Positions 11,201-24,717 of a stretch of DNA of 64,000 nucleotides are shown piece by piece. The notes under the pieces were generated by a model. The model saw only the letters and a list, made by a program, of their open reading frames with translations. It made no database searches and was not told the origin of the DNA. The DNA lies in the NCBI GenBank assembly GCA_022885665.1, contig JAGQDJ010000192.1, positions 34,725 through 98,724 on the forward strand, read 5' to 3'. The translations under genes were made by a program, and so were the position numbers. Within the stretch, counting starts at the first letter, position 1. Each line of letters opens with the position of its first letter. The DNA comes from Triops longicaudatus. Lineage: Eukaryota > Arthropoda > Branchiopoda > Notostraca > Triopsidae.

Positions 11201-13637
11201 GAGAGAACTAGCCTCTCATTCCCTTCTTGATGAGTCACTGAAAAGGGGCTAGGCACAGTAGTAAATTCAAAGCAAATTTTCTTGCATTTTCCCGTCAACG
11301 CTACCCTTCTCAGCCTATGGGCTGCGATTTCCCATTTTAAGTGAATGGTAATCTGTCAAAAGACGAACTAACGAGTCCCAAACAGGAAATCGAAGACGAA
11401 GAGGCTTGGCGGATGGTCAGAATAAGAAAAGAGGACTAAGGCTGTGTAGGCGCCCGTATCGGATGTCCCAGGTTTTATGGACACTACAGCTCATGGCCAA
11501 TAAATGCAATAATCCCCATGCGGAATGTAGCGGGGTGCTAAGGAAACGTCCACGAATTCCAACTTATAATTACGCATTATCATGCAAGTTCCGTATGGAA
11601 AACCTGGTTTGCATAGTCCGTAATCCAGCTGTCCGATTTAACTGCAAGGCGCCAATTCAACGTCCTGTTACATTCTCATAACATTCAGTGATTCACGAGG
11701 AAGGCTTATCAAATAAAATACAGAAGATCCCGCACTTAACTGCTCGGGCATTTGATCTGTGGTAGTGGCGAAACTTGAGGATATTGTAAAGGGTTAGAAA
11801 GTTAGTAACTTATCCACAATATTAGAAGTAATCTTGAACGACAAAAAACTGGATTTAAGAAATGTCCAGATGACGAATGGTGAGTCGATTTAAGATTTTT
11901 TTGTGTGTAGAGCCGGTCTTATTTTTAAAGTGTTTTTTTTTTATATATTAGATATGGCGTAGTTCATTTTAAGCTTTTTTTTGCGAAAATGTAAATCAGT
12001 TTACAAACATTTAAAAGGTCTCAAAATTAGCATTCATGCGACGGGACGACTAAAGTTATTTTTCCCGCAAATAAACTCACTATTAATCTCGTCGTTCTAA
12101 AGCTCTTCCAAAACTGTCAGAGATTTGTTGTCCAAAGCATTCGGTATCGAGTTCCACACACATAACTTAACAGCTAAGTACGAAAACAGAAAAGAAATAG
12201 AAATAAATCAAAGTTTCTTTTGCCGTAGACGACAAGACTACATGTACACGATCCCTAAGTCTCATATATAAAGACACACCGTGATTTACGTGTTAGGGTT
12301 TCAATTATTAAACTCATGAAATGAATGAACAAATGCATGGTCGGACGAGATTCGAAACCACCTGCGTGAGCTGACGTGCGAGTATGCGATCTGCTGTGAA
12401 TCGCGTCCAGCAACGTTTTGAGTTTTGAGCCGGGGAAAAGAACACGTCGGAATGTGGTCTGCGTGCGAAGGCATAACAACGACTTTTACTTGCAAGCATT
12501 TGCATCTACTTCCCTTTCGGAACGTAACAAACAGAAAGGAAGTGAGAGACCCACCTCAAGTATCCATTACCATGGGATTCAATGCACATACTGTGGCGTT
12601 GTCGCTTGGGCCAAAGTTGTTGGGCCACCGATGGATAACCTAAGGAAACGCAATTAAATGACAATTCATGCAACCTTGACTACCAAAAAAAAAAAAAAAA
12701 ATAGTTGAAACCGCAGCGCAAAAGAAAAGAGCGAAAGCATTCCCCTTTAGTCCCTGGCCAAGCTTCCCTGCTGTGATTCCAATACGTAGCGAGCTATGTT
12801 AGGCAATGATTGGAATAAATGATGGCAAGTCTAGAAGCGTTTAGCATTTGTACTCTAATCATGACATAATCACTGTAATCTGAATATGAATATCAAAGCT
12901 AGGAGTCGGCTAGAGTAGAATCTGGAACTCCTAGCCCCTGCCGGGAGTGTGTTTATTGCCTCATTTACATACAACTCTCCGTCAAGGTAAACTCTGAATT
13001 GCATCCATAATTATCCTCGACTAAAATCTTTCCAATGCTTCCGTTTTTTTCTCTTTTGACCTTTCTTTTTATTTCTTTGTAACTTTAACTACAGATACAT
13101 GTCTAGCGACTGAAAGTGATAACTAGAAAAAAAAGAAACTAGAGCTCCAGAGTTTTCACATCTTTCTTTCTTTGGTTAATTACCCCTTTACAGCACGTAA
13201 TCTACAGCAATGTCTACGCGAAGGAAGCGTGACTCCCATGGCTGAAACTTTTCGTTTTGCAATCCCTGGCAAGACACCAACCCAAAAATCGACCCAAAAG
13301 TACACGGTAGTGAAGGTTTCGTTCCTAAAAAGCTCGAAAATAGACTTACTTTTGAGCAGCTTTTGGCGTAGGAGGACTAAACTGGACGCTAGTTTAGCTC
13401 GGTGGGCACCATTTGATATCCCCAGTGCTTTCAAATCTGCCTCACCCAAACGAATAATATCCTGCAGCCGATCAAAAAACGTGTTAACGAGTCAAACCTT
13501 TAGCCGTGTCAAACCTTGTATCGTCTTACCTCTACTCCATAGTACGCCTTAAAATTTGGTAAATACTGGGTTAAATGCAACTGATTTAACCATTTCTCAA
13601 TGGGCAAATGCACCGTTTTCACCTCCAGCTTACTCAT
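8238..13637 (-). CDS. NSP/BCAR3-family adaptor (SAM, SH2, GEF-like)
   Basis: Nine exons, listed in transcript order, join exactly in phase to 838 residues: 13637-13530, 13461-13350, 12639-12555, 10849-10795, 10657-10406, 10346-9357, 9286-9042, 8952-8784 and 8738-8238. Residues about 8-73 form a SAM-like helical domain. An SH2 domain runs about 154-262, with WYHGPIPR, the phosphotyrosine-binding Arg177 in FLVRD, and PVNRQFPL at its end. A linker rich in Ser, Pro and acidic residues carries PPPKPSR (370-376), a possible SH3 ligand. Residues about 535-838 match the CDC25-like domain of the NSP family (BCAR3, SH2D3A, SH2D3C): ENKPL-like VDNKPLD, LPQGYQLRLDLLER, LKPTLKLM, FQLKFLWGSKGA, and the C-terminal KFDQVLEALS. 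Known relatives bind Cas scaffold proteins through this domain, which has a GEF fold but usually lacks exchange activity; they act in adhesion and migration signalling. The third exon was found by phase and splice sites, so it is the least certain. Confidence 0.93.
12685..12701. repeat. A17 homopolymer
   Basis: Seventeen consecutive A residues inside the intron between exons 2 and 3 of the NSP-family gene, just upstream of exon 3 on the minus strand, where it reads as a T tract. It may lengthen the polypyrimidine region of that intron. Confidence 0.85.
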
Positions 13638-13699
13638 AATCACAAATCACAAGACTCTTTGGCAAGGTACAATTGAACGTTCACTACTTCACTGAGAAC

Positions 13700-16600
13700 A
13701 CTCACTTGTTGCACTTAAACGCTTGTCATTGTGTACACTTGTGACAGTGCAAGCCAGGAAGGAAAAGCGTAGAAGCTTCTTAGAACACAGCGTTGAGATT
13801 AACAAGCGTTTTTCTCGGGGCAGTGCGTGCGGACTTGTATATCCAGACACTTGACGACGGGGACTGAATTGCTTTATATTCTTAACGCCCTGGCCAGCGA
13901 ATTCTGGACGAAGGGGCCTTCAACTCGAGATGAATCTATTGAACGGCTGCACAGATACGCCGCCGAAGCTCAGGTAGAATATCAGCCAACTCGCTTCCCC
14001 TTGTTCCGTTTGGAGCCAGGTATAGCCTGAACAAGCTTACTGTTCGGTTTAGAAGATAAGCGAGTGCCTATTGGAAAGAAAGTCATGTCTGTGATAAGAC
14101 AAGCTGGAAAACCTTTCCTGGGACCCCTGATAAGCTACCATAGTAACGATGTTGAAAGTTGGCAATTAATGCGTTGATGTCACAATTCGCACATCACTGG
14201 CCACTCTATTTACAGATTTTCACGGAGATAATAAGGAAACTTTCCAGGTCAACACACTAGCGAGAAATATCAGGGCGGTTAAAGGTGCATACACCCTAAT
14301 TTGAATAACCGAACTTTTTCTATCGCTCGCATAGCGACCCTTCTTTTTTTTACCGATTTAAAACCTTATTTGGGGTAACGTTGGGAGGAAGGATATTTTG
14401 CGTCAACGTCACAAGCTCCCTGAGTTGCGTAGAAGAGTGATGCAAATTGTAAACCGTTCCGTTTACTCGGAACCGTCACTTCCGGTGACAGATTTATACC
14501 CCATTTGCAGGTGTGATACTGCTCAATTAATCGGAAAGTCTTCTTGTGTTTTCGGAAAAAGTTAGATAACATGCAATAAGACTTATCAGCCAGCAAGAAG
14601 ACTTGCATTTCAAAAAGTTTTCTTCCAACATGAGTTAGTTTGTAATGTAATCCGGTTTACGAACTGATCAGCTGTTGTGATAACACAATTAACGTTCGAT
14701 GTGAAACGAAATATAATATGTTTTACATGTAAAGCGGGCGGGACACTCATAAACCACGATACGCCCATATAATCTGCCAACGCCACCCACTTCCTTGCTT
14801 TTTGTAAATCCCTTCATGGCAACTTCAGGGACATGTTTTATGATTATAATCAGAAGGCGTTCTTATTACAATAAAACCCCTTAAATACAAGTAACCTTCC
14901 TTGGCTACTGAACTAAAAGAAAATGTCCCGTTATCCTACTAAAGACGCCACTTTTTTGCGAGGTTTCGGATTCCTTTATCCAAAAGAATAATATTTTACT
15001 TAAAATATGTTTTTTAAGCATCAATTATCGCAAACTGTAGACTTGAGCGACACAACGTAATCCGATAGAAGCTGGAGGTACTTATGCAATAAATTTTATA
15101 ACAAAAGCTTTCAGTTAAAGGTTCATTTATAATGTTCGAATAAGTGTGAAAATAACTTCAAAGTTCATTTGTATAAAAATCTTACTTTCTGTTATTGCGC
15201 AAAATTTTCTTACAAAACTTAATTGGCCTATGTTTAAGTTATGTTCAATTTTTCACATTTTACCTTTTTAGCCATTTTTTACTGAAACTTAGGCTACGGT
15301 TAAATAAAGCTATTAATCAAGCTACTGCTCAAGGTGTCCGAAAGTGAGAAACAATAGTTACAAGTCATTGATGATAAGCGTGCATACTAGGTACGAGAGT
15401 CTAAAAAGCTCGCGTGAGGGAATTTTGCAAATATTGAGCACACAATTTTCTCCTGTAAAAATACAGTGAAAATGAAGGTGTGAAATTGAAATATATTGAA
15501 CTAAAACGTTTTTTCCCTTTAATTCGTGAAAAAAATTGGCTTCATATAAGGTTGAAAGAAATCACTGAAAAAATAACGTATCCAACTTGCGTGTTTTCTT
15601 CGGTTGACTCAAAGACTCGCCTTGTTGGACGACTCATCTTCGAGTCTTTATTGGTAATTAAAAATGTGACAATTATTTATGTGCTTGATGGACTTAAAAT
15701 ATTTCTATGAAATATAAATAGGTGTGACCTCATTGTTAGTCCATTTATTTTTTATTTTTTAAGTCAAAAGAGCGAAAACTTTTCGCTTTACTTTTGCTTC
15801 ATTCGTATATAACCATTTAGTTTTTCTACCTGAAAGTAAAAACGTAACCATCGCGTTTTCAAGAAACTTAAACCTCGTTGATGAATACTTTTGCACTAAA
15901 CATTAGAATCGAAACACATTTTTGGATTACTGAACCATTTCTATGGTAATACTTGAAACAGCTTTCCGGGTAGCTCGCCCAGATGGCGTGTCAGTATACT
16001 GGTGCCTTAACAAAAGGAAATAACACAACTCTATCCATGAAATTTATAAAATTTAAGTATTAAAGAAATCAATAAAATCAGTTTTGGTTTAGTTTATCAC
16101 ACAATCCTTTATACTTTTCAAATTAATGTTTTTTCGCAAGTAAGTATGAGCTTTGCTTTTTCGGATGCCCCAGATTTCTCCCACACGTAACCCATTATTT
16201 TTGTTTCAATATCTTTGCGTTCCAATTCTATAGTTTTAAGTCTATCGAACGATCTCACGCCCATAAAAAAATCAAATTTCAAATAAAGTTTTCAGAAACA
16301 ACTAAAAGTGTGCAATTGTCAAGCGAATTTTCACGTTTTCACGATTAAAGTCCTTGCAGCAGTGAAGTTTACTGGCTTAAAACGCGAAAGTGGAGCAAAA
16401 AATAATGCTTTTTCTCTGTCAAATGTGATGCATTGACATGTGAAAGCGGCTGATAAAAATTGGTCACATTTTCCTCTCCGGTTAATATTAGGGATTCTTA
16501 CGTACCCGAAGACCTTCTCAATACATGTAAATTGCCTTCCCCAGAAACAATGAAAACCTTTTACGTGATACTTCAATGGATGCAGTTCCCGGTCATCCAT

Positions 16601-19600
16601 TCCGGGCGATCATCTTCTACAGCACGTCGAGCGCTCAACAGAAAAACGTCCAGTGTCAACCAATAATAGATAACAACAAGAAGTAGCTTCATTGTTGAAA
16701 CTTAAAAATCATGCTGTGCCAAATTCTACGCCAAACTTCAGAAACTTAGCCAAGCCTTTATTCTATTTTTTATTTTTAAAATAATTAGCTATTTTATTTT
16801 GGTGTTTAAAACCAAAACATGAATAAGAAGGATTTTAAGATCCGACGCAATTTTTGTGCAAAGTAAAAAATTTTGCGTTTCATCTACCTTCTTCAACAGT
16901 TTCACTCTATTCACACCCAAGATCAAGATTTGTAATCCTTGAAAAAGCAAAGGCCTGCCCTTTTTAGTGCGTCTTTTTATACGCCAGGGTTTAATGATTG
17001 CGCTTTCGAGTTCATACTTCTTGTTTGGGTGTCTGGGGAGAAAGATGAGTAAAGGCGAAAAAACGGGAGACGGAATGGCCTATTCCTCGCATATATCAAA
17101 GATTGTTCCGAGCTTTGTCGGCTCTGAATGCATTTCAGCAGTCTTGAACTGGCTTCAGCTCTATTGGTCTTCACGGAGTTCTATCGTCTCTTGATCCTTT
17201 TTTCGTAAGGCAAGGCTAGGGTGGTAGGAAAAATGGAAGTGTTATACACATCTTATGTCTAAGTTCGGGAGTGTTGGGGCGGTGTTGGGTATATATTGCC
17301 AAGCACCAGCGTTGCATATGCAAAGTATGTTAGGGCGGCAAGCGTGCTCAACTCTCGTGCTCTGCTTGTGAAATCAGCAAAGGGACTTGTGCAGCTGGTC
17401 CCTAAGCTGATTTGCTCCTAAGTGTCTCTTAAACGTTTTCATGAGGCTCGGGCCGTTTGGTGCGCAATTCCCCTACCCAACCCAATTTGTTCCGTGAACG
17501 CGTTAGGCAGATCTCGTGACAGCCATTGGCATAACAATAAGAAACCCCCCCTTTTTCCTGAAGAACGAGACTTCAACACTTTTACGCCTTCACCAGTCTT
17601 TAAGGCTTTGTATGTGGAGATCCATAGATGTGTAGCGTACACGGAACTGTGTGTGGGGCCCATAGCGTCACATTCACGCATGCCATGTTTTAAAAACATT
17701 TTTCACTTCACACCCGCCTCTTATAATAGAGATAGGACACTACTGGGACCTGGAGCGACACCCTGGGGATTTTTTCCAATGCTAACCATATTCAAACGAC
17801 CTGGCGATAGTAACTTGAAGTCTTCCAATATATCACCCCTATACATTTATTGCGAGTGTGGGGAAAACCCCCTTCTTTGTCGCATAACGTTATTAACCCT
17901 CCTCAATAACATTAAAAATCATAGCGTTTAACCCCTCGTTTTCTAAACTGTGTTCCCCTGAACATATTTCTCAGGCTCAAGACAAGCGTGGTTGGGGAGG
18001 CGGAGGTGTTCTTATTGCCGAGCTTCCTTGTATGCAAATGAACGCAGCCTAATAAAAAGCTAATGTGTGTCTCGTAGATAGTTTTGCGACGATATTCCGT
18101 TGCAGCATTACATAGTTTTCTCTGAAGCGGGGGGATCTCGCAGTTCCTTAAGCCAACCTTCATTGCGAGTCGTCAATTAACTAGTTCCAAGCCACGTTGG
18201 CCTTTTTACCAAATTAGACAAGAGAAATGTCAGGCTTAGGTCCCTGAAAGCGGCACAGCGGGAAGTAATATCGAGAACCGTCGTTTATTGGCACCCCCTC
18301 CAGAACAGCGCCGACCGTAATTCCGTTGCTTCAATTCTCCCGTAACTTAGAACCTATCAAGACTCCCCATAAAGAGTATAAATGTATCACGTAATTGCTG
18401 TCTCGAGTTCTATTTACGCTCCAAATTTCGCCTTTCTCAGCAGCCTTCCTGGATTCGGTGCTCTTGTTATATTTGATGGACCGTACTCTACGCCTTCCCA
18501 CCAACTTGAGCGTTTTGCTCACATTTAACCTTTCTTTAATGAACGGCAAAGAAGATAGAAATTACTCAAGAAAAAAACAATAAAATAATTACACGAAATA
18601 GACATTTAGCACACAAGTAACTCCTCCATTTCTTTTTTGTGGATTATTTTATTTTACTTTTATATTATTATTTTTATTAGTATTACATTGTTGATTTTAG
18701 TTTTTATTGTATTAAAATAAATAGAAATTTAGACCAGTTCTAAAAAAAATATGCAAGAGGTCCATATGCGGGGAAATATAACAAGTCTTCAGGATTTCGG
18801 TTCGGGAGCGTTTCATATGCAATTTCACTGGATATTTGCCTATATTCGCAATTGTAAAATAAGAATTTCAGGGCAGAAGGTAAAACGCCTATCCGCCTTA
18901 GACATTTTGGACTACTTTGATTATTTAAACACAATAATAGATTTTGTAATTCTCTTATGCAATTTTATTTATTTATAATCTTTAGTGCAGTAAATAATAC
19001 TATTATTATTAATGCTATTCTCTTCCAAGTATGCTGTTTGCTCTCGTTGTCACGAAAATCATTAGTTGTAGTCTCTCCTAATACAATGCGTTCAAAATGT
19101 ACCGGCAGGCCTCATTTCAAATCACAATTAACAAAATAATATAACTAAAATCACAATTAATAATCTACTAACGGAATCTGGCTATAGGAAACCTCGTGGG
19201 CTGTTCAACAATATGTTAGTTATACCCGGAATTTTTATACAATTATTTTCCAAAGTTTTGCCTAACTCGCGACCGTGCAACCCGTCCAGCACATCCGATA
19301 ATTAGTTATGAAAGGGTTCGTTATAACACAGTTTCTGCTATAATTACCACAACACATATAAAATAATACAGCAATCTAAAATTTACGTAAAGAGAGTAAA
19401 TATGGAGGAAAAAGTGTAGTCTCTGAAATCTTCTTGTTTGGTATGCTTGAGTAGCATGCTATTTCGTGTTATACTGTTGTCTGGATTGCGTGGCAGGACT
19501 AATTACCGGAAGGAAAGGAAACTGCGGGAGAAAAAGGAATCAGAAACGAGCTCCTTGGCGAGTTATAAGGTGTGGTGTAAGAACATGTGCTTTTGGCGGG

Positions 19601-22600
19601 CTAGGGCAATGAAGGCGTGAAAAATGCACTAACAAGTGCAACTTGACGGCAAGGTTCATGTGAGAACTCACACAGCTGATGGGGAGTGGCAGGATTGACG
19701 GAAATCCCTCTTGTACTCGTCCCTTTTTCCCCTTCTTTAACGCAAACTAATAGGACAACCCCCAAACTTTCTTACACTGCTTCACTCCCGTTCATTACCC
19801 GCAACCTCCCCGAAGCCTTTGGATACTCTGCATTGTAGTTTCTTTCCAGCCGTCAAAGCGAAATGAAACATCTTCCCGTTAGCTCTCTTGGAACGTACGC
19901 CTTCAAGTCCCTCAAATCATTTGTCTCCTTTTTGGCTTCAGAAGTGCATGAAGTGGAGACAGAAAGAAAAAGCTCCAAGAGATTGTGGTTGTTAGCTAAT
20001 CTTCTCACGTTTTCATATCAATCTGGGCCAGGCGGAATCTGCCATTAGACGCGCCCTTTAGCTGTGCCAGAAAAAGAGAAAGAACGTCGTTTTACCCCGA
20101 CAGGCTTATATAAGGAACACAGCAAAAAATGCCTCGAATAGGAAGACGCGAAAAATGACCTGCCATTTAGCCTTACAATGAACACGACTTTCAATCCCAG
20201 TCTGCTCTGCTTGGACAAATAACCCCTGTGTAGTGAGCCTTACATCAATTCACACCCTCGGCTGGCCCCTAGCAGCATGATTACACATACCAGAGAGACA
20301 ATCTTCACGATACGGATGGGATTTGCTGCCTTTCACCTCCCTCTTAATGCTTATCACCCATCTGAATAGCCCAAAGCTTACCATGAGCCGTCAAGAATGG
20401 GACTACTAATAGCACCAAGTGGATATTCGACTCCCGCTTTCCATAAGAATCTCATTTGTAAAGGGGACAAGTTCGTTAATAAATGAACCAAGGTCCACTA
20501 CTACATACCCCTCAATACGACATAATGTACCATATACTGCAGTGCGCAAACAAGATAAGGGCACCATAGAAACACTGTATAAAACTAATTGCATGCAAGC
20601 ATTCTGAAATTATACCTTACACTCGGAAGCAATTTGATGCGCATCCAAGCATTTTTTTAAGTGCGTACTGTGTGTGCGCCGTGTGTACACATGAAGGCCG
20701 GTAACTCAGCGTATGTCATTTAACAAGGAAATTAAATTTAATCCATCATGTGTTTATGCAGTGGAAATAAATGTGCTTTAGTATTTCAAACTATATATTT
20801 CACCGAAGTATTTAAGCACCTTGTCTGCACAGTTCGATAAGCGAGCATCATCATTAGGCTATTTATCTAGTATTTGTATATATACTTCGTTTTTTTATTT
20901 TTTTTGACAGAAATGATGTGCTGTGTAAAAGTGATACTGTAATAACCACTTTTTAAAATTTCCCTATATAGTGAACCAGAGTTTATTCTTGTAAGCACAA
21001 GCGCATAATCCGTAAAGCGTTACGAAATAACATAAATGCGCAATCGTAAGCACTACAATGTGCAACACAATGCGAAATTATATGTATAAATTTCGTTTCA
21101 TTGCCCTAGCGTAAACGTCATAGTTATGAAGACTATGACTATGACTATGACGTATGATAGACTAAAAATTTAAAGAATTTATCTAGAATTTCATTCTATA
21201 ACATAAAGCCAATGTCACTTTAACTCATAACTCGAATGTTCGAAAGCTTTACCCAATAGCTCGTTGGTTACATCTTAAATTAGTTTACTCCATATTTAAT
21301 TTAATTGTTTTTCTTCGGCTACAGTTGAACTCCCTCTTATTCGTGCGAAAATACGGTTCACCCCATACCCAGAGCGAGGGATAGGGGGTAAACACCCCCC
21401 AAAACGGCAATTTTATAAAGGTGAGCAAAGGAGATATTTTAGTGTAACAGGAGTTCAAAGAAACGAACAACAAAAGAACGTTAGCGATTTCTTATCTAAA
21501 GAAATGAGTGTTTAATAATTTTTAGAATTTATGTGCATTTATATTTCTAAAACCTATTTTTGATGACTGCTATTATATAAGACTTTCGATTTTTTCTATT
21601 GTCCGGTACGAGTCCAATCTGTGCCTGACTGATAAGGAGTCTAGTGTATTATAATGATTTAGGTTGACAATCCCACCACGAAATAAAAGTTTCACTAAAT
21701 TTGTCACAGTTTGAAGGTTTTTTAAACTAGATTTGACGTAATTTTTCTTTAAATCTATCAATGATTAATTGTTTTATATTAGCTTTCACAGATTTACGGT
21801 GTCATTGGTAGTCTGATGTACAACTGACGTCCTTACGAGCATGATTTTCGTTTAATTCAGGAGACAATTTGGCACAATATTGATATTAGGTTTTTTCGGC
21901 AGATTATCTTCTTTTGTGTCTAGACCAAGCAGCAATGAAATCAATATCCCGTCAACGTGTAGGCGAAATATAGAGCTGAGCTTTACAGTAATCAAATAAA
22001 GAAGATAGACAGTAACCAAAGCGGACAGAACTGGTAACCGGAGTGTTTCGATTCTTGTGCAAGCTGACTGTTCGGTTTTGGTAGGGAATACTTTCGGGAA
22101 TGGACGCGAGGAAAGTCCTTAGGGAAACAGTACGCGGAATCAGGTGTCGGTCCAAGGTACTGATTCAATCAAAGGCGATAACGGGAGAATGGACAGCAGC
22201 TTGCTGGGTTACACCCACCTCGCACTGTGCAGGGTATTTTATATATAAAGTCCATATGACTAATTCGCCAAAGGAATCAATACCCATTTCCCTTGAGTAA
22301 ATTTCCAGGATTGCAGCATTAGCGATTTATCAGACTGTGCCATCACCAGAAAAGGAAAGAAAATGTGTCACAAGGAAACCCATAATGGTACAATTATTTC
22401 CTGTTTTATCCAGCAAAAATTCACAAGAAAAGACAAGACAAAAAGATTTACTTGAAGAAATTTTGAGCAAAGCTGAGCTGAGAGTGGCTGGCAACATAAC
22501 ATCAGCTAAGAGGGAGCTAGTAACCGCGGACACTAATTGGATTGCTGCTGCTAGACCTCGAGTCTGAAGTGGCCCGCTTACGAGATTCTCCAAGCGCCCT

Positions 22601-24080
22601 GATGTTAGCCGTCTTGCTAAGCAAGTAAAGCCCAACAGCCCATCTCCACTTCTAACCACAAAAAGGAAAGCTCTATGAACGACGAAACAAAGAAAGAACA
22701 GACTTACACACGCCAGTTGGCTGTTCCCTTTTCTCTTCTGGTGCAAAGATAACTCAGGAGAAGGTAAAGATTGAAAAGAATATAGACAGGATGAGAACCA
22801 CGAAAAGCGGAACTCCTCCAGGGAATTCCTAGAAAGTCTGCACCACAGACATCCTAGACCCCCTTGTTACGCCTCAGGTTCGGGATAGTTACAAGAGCCC
22901 AAAAGAAGCACGGAGATGAGTTTATCTAAGAGATTGAGAGAAGCCGCTTCACCCGGTGGCTACACGAGCTTTTCCAAGGCTAGTCCGTGATTCCAGCAAT
23001 CGTAAGCTTCGACCACTACTTTTGTCATCCTTTAACAAAGAGCAAAAAGACGATACTGCCACCTGTCAGCCTTTGAAGCTAATCTTTCAGCTTATAGGTT
23101 TCGACCCGGTAAGAAATAACCGTTGAGTCCGCTGTCAAATTTCCTCACAAAAGTACTATTCCTTGGAAGTCCGAATAGCAAATCAGCTTAACGCCAAGAA
23201 GAGATTGCTTTTTTTTCTGCTCAAGTTGGCCCCCCATGTCGGAACCGTATCAACAATAAGCCACTTTATGTCTCACTGATTCTCTCGCACTGGCTCCCAT
23301 GCATTCATGATAGTGAGAGATTATGGGACTCGGTGACTGGCAGTGGCGATTTCGGTCCGGGTCAAGACAAGGAGAAGGAGTTTTAGGGGCCTATGCTGTA
23401 ATAGTTGTGGGAATTGGGGGCCTAAATGCTATACTTTAGCTTGAACGAGACTCAGATAGCAGGAGGGAGACATTAAACATTTACAACAATTGTCCAATCT
23501 GTCCTCAGGAAAAATACACGAGCAGCGTCTTATCTCTGCTGCAAGGAAAGACAAACCAGAGCTCAAGTGTGGAAAATAAGGTCTAGCACACCACGTAAAC
23601 GACCCAAAAGAGTGAAGCAAGAAAGAATTTTCGTCAGACTTAACGCCGGTGTAACTTATGCGCAAGCCAGATTTCGCTACTCCTAATGATTAGTATGTCT
23701 CCAACGCATTGGTAGTACATAGAGATTTTCTTTATATATTTTACCAATTTTGCCCAAGAATTCTCTATGCAACACTGGTAGTAATGTTCAAAGAGTTTCA
23801 GCATTTGCACAACAGACTTTTAAAATAGACTGGTATCCCACTAGGAGATTAGTGATTTCAAAGATACTATTGATTACTAAAAAAGAAAAAAAAATAAGAA
23901 AATTCTGATTAACACATATTGTGTAACTTTGCACTTATTTCCTACTTAAACGTGCTATGTTCATACTTGTCCAGAATTAGCTAACTTTTCGGTTATCCAG
24001 CTTGTGTAGTCCAACAGAAGGTAATTAAGAGATCTTTTACTACATTAAATTTTCTTGGTATTTTTTTAATGTTAGTGGTG
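13700..24080. other. 10-kb region with no gene recognised
   Basis: Between the 5' end of the NSP-family gene and the 3' end of the zinc-finger gene I find no exon that I can support. The open frames (for example 17422-17931 and 22330-22746) have no domain, no hydrophobic or repeat pattern and no plausible splice partners. AT-rich blocks (about 14700-16300, 18580-19400, 20600-21950, 23700-24150) alternate with more GC-balanced ones. A short (GACTAT)n-like run sits near 21130-21157. Distal enhancers of the Senseless-type gene could lie here, but nothing in the sequence shows it. Confidence 0.5.
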
Positions 24081-24082
24081 TT

Positions 24083-24100
24083 TTTATTCAGTCTTTTATT
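24083..24100 (-). terminator. candidate polyadenylation signals of the minus-strand zinc-finger gene
   Basis: On the minus strand AATAAA occurs at 24100-24095 and 24088-24083, about 620 bases beyond the stop codon at 24718. A closer variant signal could be used instead. Confidence 0.35.
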
Positions 24101-24717
24101 TACATTGCATTTTTAACGGTCAACTAAAATTTACTGAAAAGGTTTTTGATGGGTCCAGTTTGAAAACAAATACGACGGACTTTTTTATAGGACAGTGCGG
24201 ATTTTCGAGTCACAAACGGTTTGTCGAGTTTTGGGGATTCCTTGACAAGCTGCAGGGACGCCGTCTTAAGCCAAGATCAATCACTCAGCTATCGTCGTGT
24301 ACGTCGTGAACAAAACGGAAAAGCCTGGTGCCTCAACCCTCGTTTTGTCTCCCCAGGAGAAAAAGGGGAACCTTACATTGTATGTGAGGCACACGTCTAA
24401 TAAATAATGCAACACGTGGACAGACTAGGCCCTCAGCCATGTAATTTCTCCCCATCATTTGCCTGCCATCACTGGGTGCATTACAGACACACATGACTAT
24501 TAGAGTAGACGCAACAAAAACTTACCAGGCATTAAACGAGGCATTCTTAAAATAACAGGGCTGCTTGGTATCTGACTTGATTCAAGCGAACAAACCATCA
24601 CAGCCGACTAGGAATAGTAAAACGGGTGTAAGAGCCAAAAAGTAAACATCCAATAACATTCAATATAAGTTTGCGAGAACTGAAAAAAGATGGCGCTGGA
24701 GGAACAATTGACAGGGG

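Noticed and set aside
12327..12440. tRNA-like B-box string (GGTTTCGAATCTC on the minus strand)
   Set aside because: The box has an extra base, and no A box, cloverleaf or SINE boundaries could be found.
13827..14030. 67-residue open frame just divergent from the NSP-family gene start
   Set aside because: It has no upstream ATG in a good context and no downstream exons; probably promoter-region sequence.
17422..17931. 169-residue plus-strand ORF
   Set aside because: No domain, signal or splice partner, and the composition looks random; the overlapping 86-residue minus frame is equally uninformative.
22330..22746. 138-residue minus-strand ORF and overlapping 76-residue plus ORF
   Set aside because: Neither shows a recognisable motif or exon structure.
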